Notes: a model not told the origin generated them from the sequence alone. A stretch of DNA of 64,000 bases from Kuschelorhynchus macadamiae (GCA_030620095.1 JAUTXW010001615.1:2254001-2318000); one strand, 5' to 3'; counted from the stretch's first letter, positions 33,997 to 46,297 are shown. Made by a program: numbers and translations.

Positions 33997-35625
33997 TTCC
34001 CCCTCCCTGTATTATAAGCGACCTATTTTGACACTGCTTCGACAGACGTAAGTGAAAGTTACTCAACAAGGTATTGGTTGCCCTTAACGACAGGATGTAA
34101 GTCAACTTACATCCCTAGGGAAATAATAATCTAAAATTATTATAAGTAGCTTTACTTTTTGATTTCAGCGACATATTATAAAAATCCGGTGATATTAATT
34201 GAACTGAATATTAATGGTACAATTATTCACATTATTAACAAAATTTGGAAACACGTTTTCTCCTTTCTTCTCGATGTGTATTACATTTTCTGACTCCACA
34301 GATCCTTCATTTCTAACCAATGTTTCTGTCACTGTTGAAGCAATGCAAGATACTTCTGGCTGGATCTTTTTGTATAAAATTGTATTCGCTACTTCATTTT
34401 TATTATTTTAGGCTCTCAGCTACGTAACTTTCCGCAATAGTAGCGGATTTCCATCCGCCATGTCGCTTGATAGCTAATACATCGACTCCAGTATTTCCTA
34501 ATAAAGTTGACGACGTTCTGACGCAGTATACATTTTGAAGTTCTCAAACTTTAGAAATTGCGCAATTTTACTTGGAGTTGAAGAAAACGTATTTTTCACG
34601 ACAGGCTGGTTTAAGCACTTTCCATTTTGATATCGCATAAAGAAGAGCGAATTAATAGTCGTCATGTAGGATCTTGTATCAATGTACTTTTGAATTATTT
34701 TGAAATGACAAACCTGAGTGTCGTCACTTTTTGTCACTGTAAATGTACGTGACATTCCATTTTTGGAGGCAGGAATGGTCACAATTATGACTTCTTGACT
34801 TATTTTAACGTTGTCCATTTTCATTTCACAGAGTTCATTAGAACGGCACGCTCCAGCAACTCCCATTACCATTAGGACCTTCATCAATAAGTATATATCA
34901 TCGGGCGCTTCAAGCATGAACTTATTCACATCTTCCCTGTTAAACACATTCGATTTTTTGGGTCTATAACCATCATTTTTTCTTTTCAAAAATGCTCGAA
35001 GTTTTGGATACTTAGAAATATCTATATTTTCCTCTATAAAAAGGATGGACTTTAACATCGAATACTTACACCATAAGTTTGATGGAGACTTCAATATAAC
35101 ACTTTTTTCGTGGAAATACGCCAAAAACAAGATTTCTGAGACTGTAGCAGCCGTCTTGCTTTGGCACCGATTCTTAAAGGATTTATATGCTGCTTCATAC
35201 CTTTTTTTCGACTTTTCCGGTAGTAGAGATAGACAAGCAATATTCGCTGATTCTTCTATGTCTTAAACATCCATTTTGTCCACACAGAATCAAACAATTC
35301 GACTTCTTTAAACTTTTCGCTATGAATTGTCAACTTGACGTTGTTGATAAAATAAAAACTGCTTATGTTGCTCTGGCAACGGATCACGGTTGCATTCATA
35401 ATTTAATGAGAATGCTATCGAATGTAGTGATAATGAAAATCCAAAAATAAATCCAGCATTTTCTTGTGTACAATATAGGGAGGGGGAAAAATGTTATATA
35501 CTATATGGGATGTAAGTACATTAACCAGTCTCGAACTTTTTTGCCAGCCCTCGCTAACGCTCGGGCGCAAACTCGTCCTCGACTGGTAAATGTTACTTAC
35601 ATCCCTTATAGTATAAATAACTATT
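33997..35625 (-). mobile_element. Crypton (tyrosine-recombinase transposon), copy 1
   Basis: Limits come from alignment with copy 2 (49696-51171): both share TTCCCCC-CCCTGTATT at the left and TATAGTATAAATAACTATT at the right. The recombinase gene lies inside on the minus strand. A 22-bp palindrome built on GGATGTAAGT lies at 34093-34114, and single copies of the same 10-mer at 35508-35517 and 35595-35604. Confidence 0.8.
34195..35274 (-). pseudogene. Crypton tyrosine recombinase, copy 1, broken
   Basis: The start ATG at 35274 (MDV) is followed by a TAA at codon 4, then an open frame through the core-binding domain (LPEKSKKRYEAAYKSFKN, FLAYFHEK). The catalytic domain has GVAGACRSNELCEMK with the catalytic Arg, ASKNGMSRTFTV and the MRYQNGKC region. 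The HFFRR box that follows in copy 2 is garbled here by a short deletion (MYTASERRQ), which removes the His-x-x-Arg motif and shifts the frame. The end (NCTINIQFN) is recognisable. Not functional. Confidence 0.85.
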
Positions 35626-36026
35626 ACCTCCCTTTTTACCGAATGTAGGGATGTGAATTTTAGCTTAAATTTCTTTAAATGTCTGCTTTTAGATTTTGGA
35701 AACTTCCTCCTAACATATAGCACTGAAATTTTATACAGGATTTACATTTGATTGAAAATATGTTAAGTCAGTTTTGACCCTTTTCCAATTAAGAGGATAT
35801 CAGAGTGATGCAGCACATACATTTTTTTTATTTATACGCGTGATTTTACATGCGATGGAATTATTTAAATTTTTAACAATTGTAATCCAAATTTACAATT
35901 TACGTTAAGAGATTCCATTCGGAATGTTTTAACTGATTTGAGTAAGCTTTTCGGATTCTAAAAATTCTTGCAAGTAATGTTTTTTTATATTTTTTTTTTG
36001 CGTTTTTCCGGTTGGTAAAGAATATA
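35626..36026. other. No gene recognised
   Basis: AT-rich intronic sequence; no repeat or open block supported. Confidence 0.5.
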
Positions 36027-36311
36027 CAGTGAAACCTCTCAACAACGGACAGTAGCCGTGCCACAGAAAGTGTCCGTTGTATAGAGGTGTCCGTTGTGGG
36101 GAGTGAACAAATTAAATACCAATGTATTTATTTAAAAAAATATTTTATTTTTAAGTAAAAAAATAATATGTTTAGTACAAAGTATTAATACAATTGTTAC
36201 TATTTATACACCAACATCTTTTACATACATATACGCATACAATAAAAATGTAAATATTATACTACCTACTTATACATTTTGTTTGATACAGTTCTACTTT
36301 ATAAAGACTTT

Positions 36312-37470
36312 CTATTTAAACAAATTATCAAGTGTTGTTTGTCTTAAACTAGTTAATTTATTTTTGATAATTTGAGTTTTCCTGGAAAATTTCGTCGAAT
36401 CTGGCTTTACGAAAACAGTTATTGATGGTCTTGGATTCTACTTTTTTCCATGCAGCAACAATTCAAATCAAGGCACTTACAACATTTATGGATTTCTCCA
36501 ATTGTTCGTTAGATTCAGAATACTCCATGGATGACAAAAGTCGCTTGATTAAAAACTTTCTGTAGTCGTTTTTAAAATTTTGAATCACGCCCTGGTCCAA
36601 TGGCTGGCAATGTGATGTCGCATTTGGTGGTAAAAAAATTATTTTAACATTTTTTAACTCCAGTTTTGGTTGAGATGCAGCATTATCCAAAAATAAAAGT
36701 ACACAACCAATCCGACATTTTATCCATTGTCATCCAGGTTTTCTTGTTATTGTACCATTCAAGTGGGAATTTTTCCACGTTTGATCCTTTAAAACAAGGG
36801 GGTTTTTTACTTTTTCCAATTACCAGTGCATTTTCTTTTTCTCCATTTGTTGCGGAGCAAAGTAAAATAGTGAGTCTCTCCTTCGACGCTTTCCCGCCAG
36901 CACATATTTTGCCTTTTAAAGAAAACGTTTTATTTGGCAAGGCGCGGAAAAAAAAGTCCCGTTTCGGCGACGTTATAAATGTCTCTCGGTGCGTAGTTTT
37001 TGATAATAGCACATAATTTCGTCCGCCAATCAGTTACATGAATCAAGTATACAGCCGCTGCTTCGCCACAGATGGACTTGAAAGAGAGATTATGACGTTG
37101 ACAGAACTTCTCCAACCATCCATTTGAACTTTTAAAACCATCAACTTCTAGATTCTTTCTTGTGTTTTTTATTTTATTATTGCACCGGATATTGGAATGT
37201 TTTTGGAGCGAACTTTACAAAACCAGTCGTAGACAATTTGATCTATGGCAGCACCCTCAGTTTTCACAAATTCCTATTTCTGTTTCATGTTCCCGGTCTC
37301 GGCGAATCTCTTGTTAAGATCGCTCTGGTTTCTCAAAATATCACTAATTTGAGATTTTCTTACACAGAATTTTTCGGCTAATACTTTAACACTAAGTTTG
37401 ATTTTTCCGCGTACTGGATTTTTTCAACTTTTTCTTGAAGACTCAAAAACTTTCTTTTGTTTAAAGACAT
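36312..37470 (-). pseudogene. Tigger 2 transposase, decayed
   Basis: The ATG at 37470 opens MSLNKRKFLSLQEKVEKIQY; the second helix-turn-helix is full of stops. The DDE domain is better preserved: YNVAETGLFF, where the first catalytic Asp of the usual DETGLF is Ala; ALPNKTFSLKG; LFLDNAASQPK with the second Asp; and LPPNATSHCQPLDQGVIQNF with the third Asp. It ends LTSLRQTTLDNLFK, like Tigger 1. There are several frameshifts. Confidence 0.87.
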
Positions 37471-37699
37471 ATTGATCGCACCAGAGTAACATCAAAACTA
37501 AGATATTCTATTGATGAACACTACATTTTATAAAAATGATCTATTTATTATACAATTCACTGCAATTTACCTACAAGCCAGACAGCATAAGCGAGCCTAT
37601 TGTTAAACTGGTGCTATTAACAATAGGTAGGCGCCGCGCCGCTTATTAGCATATTGCCCATGATGTGCAATAAAGATACCGGCATTAAATTTGGGTTTT

Positions 37700-40131
37700 T
37701 CAAAAATTAGCTGAACATCTTTTCGTTCTGAGGAGGTAAATTTTACTGTTTTTGCACGTCAACTCACCAACCAGAATTACTAAGACAAGTGCCAGTACTA
37801 TAGATTACGTTGTGTCTTCTTTCGATCCTAGCTCCGTCGAATGTAATGTCTTAAGTCCAGGTTTCTCCGATCATGAAGCAATTTTCACAAAATTTTCAAT
37901 TACATCCAAAGCCAAAAATTCCTCTAGAAAAGTAGGCCGTATTTTTTTTTATAAAAACTCTAACTAATATAGCTTCTGAATCTTTTCCTCTTAGGCCTAT
38001 CAAAAATAAAAGAAGTAAACCCTGGTCCGCTAAAGGTTTACGTATATCTTCTAAGAACATGCGGTCACTATCTCATTTAAAGAAATTTTCGGACAGTGTC
38101 TTTTTGCATAATTATGTAAAATCATACAGGAAAATTTATCATAAGACTATTAAAGCCGCCAAAGATATTTATTACAATAATAGACTTTCTAACGCCAAAA
38201 ATGTAGCTAAAGAAACCTGGTCTATCGTAAATGATTTAAGAAACAAAACTCCTTTATCCAACACTATCCTTACCTCTCCTGAGGACCTAAACAATTATTT
38301 TGTAAATGTAGCCAAAGATTTGACTAAATCCGTATCTCAATCTAATGACCCAATTTCATATCTCTCTAATCATAGGATAAACCTGCACAGTTTCTTCTTT
38401 TCACCAGTAGTTTTATCAGAACTTCGTAGTACAATTAATGATATCAAAAATAAATCTTCCTCGGGAACTGATGGGCTTACTTTAAAAATGTATTCAAGTC
38501 TGCCGGAGTGCACACTAGAGCATCTGACTGCTTTGATAAATATGTCTTTCCAAAATGGTACTTTTCCAAGCTGCCTTAAAACTGCAATAATCATACCTCT
38601 TCACAAAGGAGGTGTTTCAGAAGAAGCTTCGAACTATCGCCCAATTGCACTTCTCCCTACGCTATCTAAGATCATCGAAAGACTGGTTAAAAAAAGGCTT
38701 TTATCATTTCTGTCTAGATATGAAATACTTACAAAACATCAATTTGGATTTTTAAGTAACAAATGCACAAGCGATGCCATGTTTTCCCTTCTTAATAGAG
38801 TTTACTCCAGCCTAAACAACCATTTAGAGGTTTTAGAGGGGCTCCTCTCAATTGGTTTAAGTCATATCTTAGCAACAGAAATCAAGTTGTGAAATTTGAC
38901 AACAGGATGTCTTCTTGTAGGCCAATGGAATATGGAGTGCCTCAATGCTCGGTTCTAGGCCCTATCTTGTTTCTTCTGTTCATAAACGGCATGGCTAATT
39001 TAAACATTAGTGGAAAAATATGTCTCTTTGCGGACGATACCAGCTTTACGTGGAGCCACCCAGATGTCACGGACCCACATAGGATTGTATCTAATAACCT
39101 AATCACCATTAAATCCTGGTGCGATTCTAATCTCCTATGTTTGAACATCTCTAAAACGAAAGTCTTGTCTTATAAAAACACGCTGCAACCTTTTGACCTT
39201 AATGGCACCACTATTGATGTCGTAAACTCTGTAAAATTTCTAGGGCTTCTTGTAGATGATTCTTTAAAATGGGATCCACATATCGATGCTTTATCAAGGA
39301 AGTTGGGTTCTGCTTGCTTTGCGTTAAGATCTGTTTCCGAGGAGCTTAGCTTTTCTACCTCTAGAACTGTTTATTTTGCTCTTGTTGAGTCGCACCTCAG
39401 ATATGCTATTGCATTCTGGGGTACATGTTGTGCGACTCAATTTGATCGAATTTTTATACTACAAAAAAGAGCTGTTCGTTACCTACTGAGACTTAACAGT
39501 AGAACTCACTGCCGAGATTTCTTTAAAAGATATAAAATACTAACCCTTCCTTGCTTATTCATTTTGGAATCGGTTTGCTTAATTCGTAAGCCCTGCTCTA
39601 TTAGAGAGACCTTCTCACAACTACCCTCTCAGAAATACTGAGCACGATCTCTATCTTCCATCCCCACACTCAGAGTTAATTAAAAGATCAGTAATCTACA
39701 ATGCAAAAAAAATGCATAATCACCTGCCATTTAACATCAAATCCATAATATCTCTGACTTCATTTCGCAAGGCTTTGAAATCATTCTTACTGGAAAGTGC
39801 CTTCTACACCGTGAACGAGTTTTACAACACATAATTTTATCCTTATGAACCCCTAGTGTGATAGTTGCCATTACCAACCATTTTTATCGAATTTTGTATA
39901 TGTATTTTTTTTATTGTTTCGTACTTTTTTATTTTTTACTTTGCTTTTTTATTTTTTTTACATTATATTTATGAAAATGTTTATAACATAGTACGACTGA
40001 CAAAGTACATTTCTAATGTACTTCTTTTAGGATTCTATAATATTAATATTCCAAATTCTTGATTTAAATATTATTTTTGTAAAATTGTAAAATTTTTTTT
40101 GACAATAAAGCATTTATTTATTTATTTATTT
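37700..40131 (+). mobile_element. LINE3, jockey/CR1-type, inside Tigger 2
   Basis: A + strand LINE, 5'-truncated within the endonuclease. The 3' end has the tail CAATAAAGCATTTATTTATTTATTT (near 40103-40131) and is followed directly by Tigger terminal sequence, so the LINE inserted into the Tigger. The 5' junction is not exact. Confidence 0.8.
37752..39641 (+). pseudogene. LINE3 endonuclease end and reverse transcriptase, motif A deleted
   Basis: Endonuclease end: NSPTRITKTSASTIDYVVSS and SPGFSDHEAIF. The reverse transcriptase starts with IKNKSSSGTDGLTLKMYSSL, then NYRPIALLPTLSKIIERLVK and HQFGFLSNKCTSDAMFSLL. At about 38830 LNNHLEVL runs into RGAPLNWFKSYLSNRNQVVK in another frame; the stretch that should contain motif A (Asp of DLSKAFD) is absent. 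Motif B (YGVPQCSVLGPILFLLFING) and motif C (LFADDTSF) follow, then VKFLGLLVDDSLKWDPHI. The enzyme cannot be active. Confidence 0.87.
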
Positions 40132-40245
40132 ATTAAGAGGGTTTAATACACAGGAATACATATACTGACGGTCGGTGACCTCGAAATTGTCCGCTAAGCA
40201 GAGGTGTCCATTATTCGGAGGTGTCCGTTAAGGGAGGTTTCACTG

Positions 40246-40675
40246 TATAGCTCAAAATTAAAATCTTCAACAAGATGCATTTAACAAAAGTTTTCATGGT
40301 TAAAACGCATTGATATTTTAGAGCCTCTGTCAATATCTCAGGACGTTTTTAGCCTTTTTTTTGTCTAGTTTTTTGTAACAAAAATGGCGTACATTTTTCT
40401 GAAAAACATCTAATTTTGGACAAAAACGATGAAATGTACAGAGCACATGGCATGTTATATTTTTTGATACGTTGTAGGTCATGTCAAAAGAAGTCTGTTA
40501 TTAAAAAAATCCTAAAGAATGCGTCTTTACTGCTAACACTGTAACTTAACCGAGATTCTATACAATGCATAGAAATATAGAATATAATTTAGCACTTTCT
40601 GTATCTTATAGTAACAACTGTATGTATTTTAAAGTAAAATCTTAATTGAAATAATTAAATCTTTGATAGTTTTAC
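40246..40675. other. No gene recognised
   Basis: AT-rich intronic sequence between the Tigger and the mariner arm. Confidence 0.5.
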
Positions 40676-41175
40676 AGGGTATCACATTTGCTGCACTTTT
40701 GAGGGGTATCTTCTTTATTTTTAAAGATAGAAAGTTGCAGTTTTTGTGACATGAGCTTCGTTTTTGTGAAATTAAATATCGCGCCAGCAGAATTTTCATG
40801 GTCCATTTAGTTTTTTAGATACAGGACGTTTTGAAAAATGTGCATTTACAGGCACCTCTCGTATCCCAGCCTCTGATATTTTATTGAAAAGACGAAAACT
40901 GTTCCCTATCTAACTTTTTCCGTAGAATTCAGTGCTGATCAGAATATGTATACGAGGTCAGGTCAAGAAGTTATCGGGCTTTACATTTTTTCTAATGGGA
41001 CACCCCGTATATTATTCTTTATATTTATTAGGAATAATATGGGCTTTCCAAAAATATATACAGGTATGCAGTTAGTTTTAGAAACAAGCTCAAAATTCGA
41101 GATTATCTAAAATTTTATTTTGTGTTATTTTTATTAGTAGATAGTATTCCATTAAATTCAACACCCCTGTAAAAA
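40676..41175 (+). mobile_element. Mariner arm relic, copy 1
   Basis: Similar to the arms of the element at 41602-43640: TTTTGAGGGGTATCTTCTTT, AGATACAGGACGTTTTGAAAA, GTCAGGTCAAGAAGTTATCG and GGGACACCCCGTATATTATT. It is a solo arm or the outer arm of a compound element. 41176-41601 holds nothing recognised. Confidence 0.6.
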
Positions 41176-41601
41176 ACAGTCGCTTTAAAGAAAATATTTC
41201 TGTCCTGATGCTGTATACTAAGCATCGAAACGACAACAAAATGTATTGTGTGTCACATCGTTGATTTGGGAAGACCACGGGGTACTAATCCATGTTCGTA
41301 TTTAAAAAAATTAAGTTAAATGGTTGGAGATGGAGATGTCGGATCTTGAATTGGTTGATTATGTCATTTTATAAACAAATACTGCCAGTGTTAAAGTGTA
41401 ATTTATTTCGCGTTCTCTTTGTAAGTAACGTTAGAAAAAAATTGAATAAAAAATTTCGCTTTTCGTTTTTTTCGAATATTTTCGAAAGTACTTTGTAAGC
41501 TACAATTAATGCAGCCCACAAATACGCAACTTTGCCCTGATTTAAACGACTTCGTATCCCTTATGGTTTCTGAGTCCCTCATACATTTAGTCGTATTTGG
41601 G

Positions 41602-43640
41602 ACACCCTGTCCAGGGTATCCGTATTTTCGGCACTTTTGGAGGGTATCTCCCTTATTTTTAAAGATAGAGAACTGCAGTTTTCGCTACAGTGTGCCACCT
41701 TTTGTGAAATTAAAGATTGCGCCAGTAGAATTTTCTTAGCTCTTTTGGATTTTGAGATACACGGTATTTTTGAAAATGTCGCATTTTCAGGCAGCCCTCG
41801 TATCAAAATGCAAAACTGTTCCTTATTTAGCTTTTTCAGTAGATCTCAGTGCCGCTTTCAGAATAAGTATACAGGGGTCAGGTCAAAAAGTTATAGGACT
41901 ATGCTTTATTTTTTTAAATGGGACAACCTGTATATTATTCTTCATATTTATTAGAGATTTTCTAAAATTTTGTTTTGTGTCCAATTAGTAGATAGTACAC
42001 TAGAGTTAAAATATATTAAAAACAAAATACAGGTAAGTAATTATTATACTAAAGATGTAATACTTTCAAATTTAATTAAAAAAAAACTTTTTTAATTCTC
42101 GACTCTTAATTAATTATTACAGCATTTTAACTTAATTATGATAAAATTATCGAATTTCACTCAAAACAAAACAATAATTACTTATCTTACTTAAAACTTA
42201 AGTTAGGAAAAGCAAAAGAGAAACATTTTGAAAAAGTAGAGAGTATCCAAAGGTGGTTTTCCAAATGACGGGCATTTTCCTATATGCAAGTTTAGCACAT
42301 TTTCGTCATTCGTCTAATAGCGTTCAAAAAAATCATAGTTTATTGTGCACGAAACTCCATAAGAAAAAAATCTAGAATCGAAAGATCCGGAGGTCCAGGG
42401 GACCTACAGATCCGTGGGTACAAATCCATTGTTGAGGGAAGTTATCGTCTAAAAATGCCCTTAAAAGCGCGAAGTTGTGGCTTGGGGTACTTTCTTGTTG
42501 AAGATAAACGGCATTATGTGCCAATGGAACATTTTCCATCAGTTATGGAATAACTTCTTCAAGAATTTCTAGGTACCGACAAGCTCTGAAACCTCCTTTA
42601 AAAATTCTGTAGACTATGCGTCTTCCAAAAATGAAGCGTGAGACCCAACCACAAAACGTCATTCATGTGCCCTCTCAAAAATTAAATGGTGATTTTCTGC
42701 GGACCAGTTTCATGTATTATGGCGACTGAAAATTCACGCACTTGAAAAATAAGATTCGTCAGACTAGATAACGAGACTGCCAAAAAAATTCATCAGTATG
42801 GATTTTTTTGTAAATATCATTGGCATAACAACATTCGCGCATCGCCGAAGTGTAAATATTGAACTATGTGGAATTTACATGGGTGATACTTAAATTTTTG
42901 CAAAATTCTTTGAGCATGAGGCTTGGATACCAGTATCTGTCTTGTTTGGCGTATGCTTTGGAACGGGGCTGTGTAAATGATCCTTACTCTACTAAATTTG
43001 ATTTAAGGCAGATATCTAATATGAACAAAAAGAACTCCTAAGATATCATCCTAACCTTAGCGCTCAAAATGCGTTACCTTTGTGAATATAATTCAGAAGC
43101 CTCTTGGGGCTTTTCATTACATTAAATGAAACCAATACATCATAGTTTTCGTAATTTTCGTAGACCGCAATTATTGTCAAAAAAGTAAAATAATTATAGT
43201 ATATAGTTAAATACAAACACCAAAACAACCAAAATATTTCATCAATAATCAGAAATCGACAACACCTCAAATTAGCCATAGCCTAATTGGACGCTAAAAA
43301 AACTTTAGGAAATCTCAAATTTTGAGCTTGTTTTTTAAAATAACTGCATATATGTATATATTTTCGGAAAACCCACATTATTCTTCATAAATATAAAGAA
43401 TAATACACAGGGTGTCCTATTAAAAAAAAAAAGTAGGATCTGACAACTTTTTGACCTGTCCACGTATACTCATTCTGAAAGCGGCTCTACGGAAAAAGTC
43501 ATATGAGGAACAGCTCAGATCAACTAGAATACGAGGGTGCCTGAAAATACAACATTTTCAAAAACGCCTTGTATCTCAAGCCCCCTATCTTTCAAAATAA
43601 GGGAGATACCCCTCAAAGTGCCGAAAATGGGATACGCTCT
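41602..43640 (-). mobile_element. Degenerate mariner-like element with inverted arms
   Basis: Inverted arms at about 41608-42010 and 43285-43640 share CGGCACTTTTGGAGGGTATC, TCCCTTATTTTTAAAGATAG and TTCAGGCAGCCCTCGTAT-type phrases. Transposase remains lie in the middle. The arms are themselves deleted in places. Confidence 0.65.
42250..42860 (-). pseudogene. Mariner-like transposase relic
   Basis: The minus strand gives a recognisable block around RICRSPGPPDLSILDFFL, matching the third-Asp motif (RSPDLTPLDFFLW) of the better-preserved mariners in this window, and less certain matches upstream. Many stops and frameshifts. It is the oldest-looking mariner here. Confidence 0.55.
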
Positions 43641-43719
43641 ACAACGATTTTTTCCATTTGTATTTAATGCGAAACAATTCTTTGTATCACCTTTAGTAAC
43701 CAAATTCAAATTCATATAG

Positions 43720-43872
43720 GCGTCTTAAAAACCTACGATTCCGAAAATTTTTCAACGTTAACTAATCGTTCGATATCGGCAAGTTTAACGCCATCCGTCA
43801 AGCGGGGAGTCGTCATGCAAGATGAAGAACCAAAAGTTTATACCTACACCGAAAAATATAGCGATAGTGCAG
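43720..43872 (+). CDS. Host gene exon X
   Basis: A 153-nt open block between TTCATATAG and CAG|GTAACC, phase 1 at both ends, so compatible with exon D before and exon E after. The peptide includes VLKTYDSENFSTLTNRSISA, SLTPSVKRGVVMQDEEPK and VYTYTEKYSDSA. It lies 80 bp beyond the mariner arm and is not related to it. Unrecognised; the Ser/Thr/Glu composition is like that of exon A. Confidence 0.75.
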
Positions 43873-44160
43873 GTAACCGATCTATATTATTTGTAATGGT
43901 ATATTGAGGACAGTGGAAATATATTATTTTTTGGTATCAACTGATATTGCTGGGGAAATTCTCGCATTTTGGGGGAATTACTCTGAAATGGTTTGAGCCT
44001 TACCTCTCTAAGTAGTGATGCCGCGAGACCAGACGAGATTAAGGCTTCTCGTTTCGTTTCGACTTTGACTAATCTCGTCTCGTCTTTCTCGAAATATTGA
44101 TCGGGACGAGACAAGATCAGGTCCTTGTCTTCTATATTAACCTATCCGATTCAAGGTTAA
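43873..44160. other. Intron start with a CGAGA-rich patch
   Basis: At 44025-44115 the words CTCGTTTCG, CTCGTCTCGTC and CGAGACAAGATC repeat on both strands. No gene. Confidence 0.4.
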
Positions 44161-44167
44161 GTAAATG

Positions 44168-45384
44168 AAAACAGATTCTTTTATCAAAAACTCTGCACAT
44201 TTTTTAGAAAAACTTAAGGCAATCCGGTTGGATCCCGAAGATATTTTGGTCAGTTTCGATGTAGGATCACTATACGCAAATGTTCCTGTCAATGACTCCA
44301 TTTCCATTATATCAGACATACTGGATAACAATAATCTTGTTAAGAACTTATTAGACCTAGTGGAAGCTTGTCTTACATCTACTTATTTCATTTTTCAAAG
44401 AACTATTTATGAACAAACTTCAGGGGCTTCTATCACCTGTGGTAGCGAATATCTTTAGAGAAACCTTTGAGGATATTGCTCTAATATCCTCTCCACTAAA
44501 ACTAAAGCACTGATTCAGATATGTAGATGATGCTTTTCTTGTTTGACCTCATGGACAGGATAACCTTCTCATATTTCTGGACCACCTTAACAAAATCAGA
44601 ATATCAAGTTCACGATGGAAATTGAATCTAATGGAACGATTCCCTTTCTAGATGTATGTGTTCAAAGAAAGGAAAATGGTACATTAGGACATTCTGTGTA
44701 TAGAAAACCGATGCATACAAATAGATACTTAAATGCAAATTCCCATCACCATCCAGCACAAAAGAAATCGGTTATTAACTCACTAGTATTCAGAGCTATT
44801 TCAATTTCTGATCAAGATCCTCTAACATCGGAAACATCGAAACTGACCGAAGCTCTCAGAGGGAATGACTATTGCAGTCAAGATATTACGCGTTCAATTA
44901 AAAGATATACTAATCCAAGGTAGTGTTGTTCTTCCCTACATACATGTCACTACTGATAAAACAGGACGATTATTTCGGCGGTCCAACATACGTACATTCT
45001 TCAATACACATAAGAAGATTGGACAAAGCTTGCGATCCCCGAAAGATATTGTACCTTTCCAAATAGGGGGAGTATATAAAATTCCTTGCTCCTGTGGAGA
45101 AGTGTATGTGTAGACTTAAGGAACATGAACGATATATTAGAAAAAAACAAATTGTTCGATCTGTTATAGCGGAACACCAGCATAGCACTGGCCATATTAT
45201 AAATATAAAGGAAACCGAGGTTCTAGCATCGGTGCCAGGATTTTATAAACAAAAAATTAGAGAATCTATTGAAATATTTAACCATATAAAAAATTTCGGT
45301 AGAGATATGGGTTACGGTCTGCATCCCATGTGGAAACCGATCTTAACACAGAGTCACGGTTCGACGGGCACAAGTCGGGGATAA
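44168..45384 (+). pseudogene. Penelope reverse transcriptase and nuclease, decayed
   Basis: Motif A region: LVSFDVGSLYANVPVNDSIS, with the catalytic Asp. ERTIYEQTSGASI-type sequence follows; then a broken stretch with RYVDDAF near 44520, and IPFLDVCVQRKENGTLGHSV. After YRKPMHTNRYLNANSHHHPA there is a shift near 44870. The end of the linker and the nuclease start (IGGVYKIPCSCGEVYV) break before the second half of the nuclease (RLKEHERYIRKKQIVRSVIA and EHQHSTGHIINIKETEVL). The GIY-YIG core itself is damaged. Confidence 0.85.
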
Positions 45385-45443
45385 AAGCCCGCCTGAATCT
45401 TTTCGAGCTCATTCAGTGGTCAAATCTCGTGGAGTAAAGATCC

Positions 45444-45476
45444 CTGAAGATGCCTCGTGCAATCGAAGGCGAAACG
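45444..45476 (+). ncRNA. Hammerhead-ribozyme-like motif
   Basis: CTGAAGA, one U, GCCUCG, a loop, CGAAGGC and then GAAAC. Stem II pairs with one bulge. It follows the Penelope ORF by about 60 bp. Confidence 0.45.
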
Positions 45477-46090
45477 TAGGATAGTAATTCCAATTTGACA
45501 CGGTCTAATCCCAAGAATTATGATTTCTTAATTGACCAAAGCCGTGAAAGCTTCCGTTTTATGTAAGAAATTTTGGCTATAAACACACGCATTCTATCAG
45601 TGGATCGCACGCGTTTACAAATTGCTACTCTGTCGCACCTGCCTGAATACCAGTACCTTGAAAATGCGTTCTAACCGTTTGTTTGAAAAGCCTTATAACC
45701 CTTTGTTTGATAACCTTGAATAGTATATATGTAAGTTATCATTACATACAATTTCAGCCTTTATAAAATAATCGTAATTTTTTATGACAGAGCTAACTGG
45801 AGACTTTCTATCAAACATCTTGCTAAGTGTGTATGTTATTAAATAAATTGCTAACAAAGTGATAAAATAATTTTTTGACATTTATTTTTGCTACGAGTTT
45901 GAACTCTCTTAGCTTTTGCAACAGTGTGGTGTTTGTTATAGGAACTGCATATTTATGCTAAATAATAAACATTTCGTTGAATCGTTATCAGTAGCGTGTC
46001 AAACTTTTTGGGGCCCTCCTTCAAACTTTTTTAGCCCCACAATGTGATATCTACCCAAAACATTTTTTTGACAACATACTTAATTTTTAG

Positions 46091-46297
46091 AAATATTTAT
46101 AATCAACAGCAAAAGTTATGGTACGAGCGGGAATCGAACACGCACCTGTGGATCACTAGTCCATCGCTCTAAGCAATTGCGCTATCGTACCACTGATAAG
46201 CAATTCGTTAGATTTTGTACATATTTAAAGCCATCAGTATCATAAACATTACTGATCCCCGCTCGTACCATAACTTTTGCTGTTAATTATAAATATT
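46091..46297. repeat. Inverted repeat enclosing a tRNA-like sequence
   Basis: The arms 46091-46135 and 46252-46297 match over about 44 bp with two or three differences (AACAGCAAAAGTTATGGTAC with GAGCGGG and its complement). The left arm overlaps the 3' half of the tRNA-like sequence, so the right arm carries a second copy of the acceptor and T-arm end. Confidence 0.7.
46119..46191 (-). tRNA. tRNA-like sequence (Thr-AGT-like), probably a pseudogene
   Basis: On the minus strand a cloverleaf can be drawn: acceptor GGTACGA/TCGTACC with seven perfect pairs, D-arm GCGC/GAGC with one mismatch, anticodon loop CTAGTGA giving AGT, T-arm GCGTG/CCCGC around TTCGATT with one mismatch, and discriminator A. 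The B-box word GTTCGATTCC is canonical, but the D loop lacks the usual GG and the anticodon stem has a mismatch. It is more likely a tRNA-derived SINE or pseudogene than a functional tRNA. Confidence 0.5.

Larger units (their letters stand above)
36027..40245 (-). mobile_element. Tigger/pogo element 2, split by a LINE
   Basis: Left end CAGTGAAACCTCTCAAC preceded by TA; right end reversed reads CAGTGAAACCTCCCTTAACG, followed by TA at 40246-40247. The inner parts of both ends repeat GTGTCCGTT-type words. The transposase is on the minus strand (36312-37470), and a LINE (about 37700-40131) lies between it and the right end. Confidence 0.88.
44161..45540 (+). mobile_element. Penelope-like element, 5'-truncated
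   Basis: + strand; reverse-transcriptase remains, linker, GIY-YIG remains and a 3' region with a hammerhead-like motif (45444-45476). It belongs to the same family as the relics at 6294-6837, 7810-8125 and 55245-55425, whose 3' ends match it. Confidence 0.85.

Noticed and set aside
46119..46191. Functional tRNA-Thr gene
   Set aside because: Mismatches in three arms, no GG in the D loop and the embedded position in an inverted repeat favour a pseudogene or SINE.
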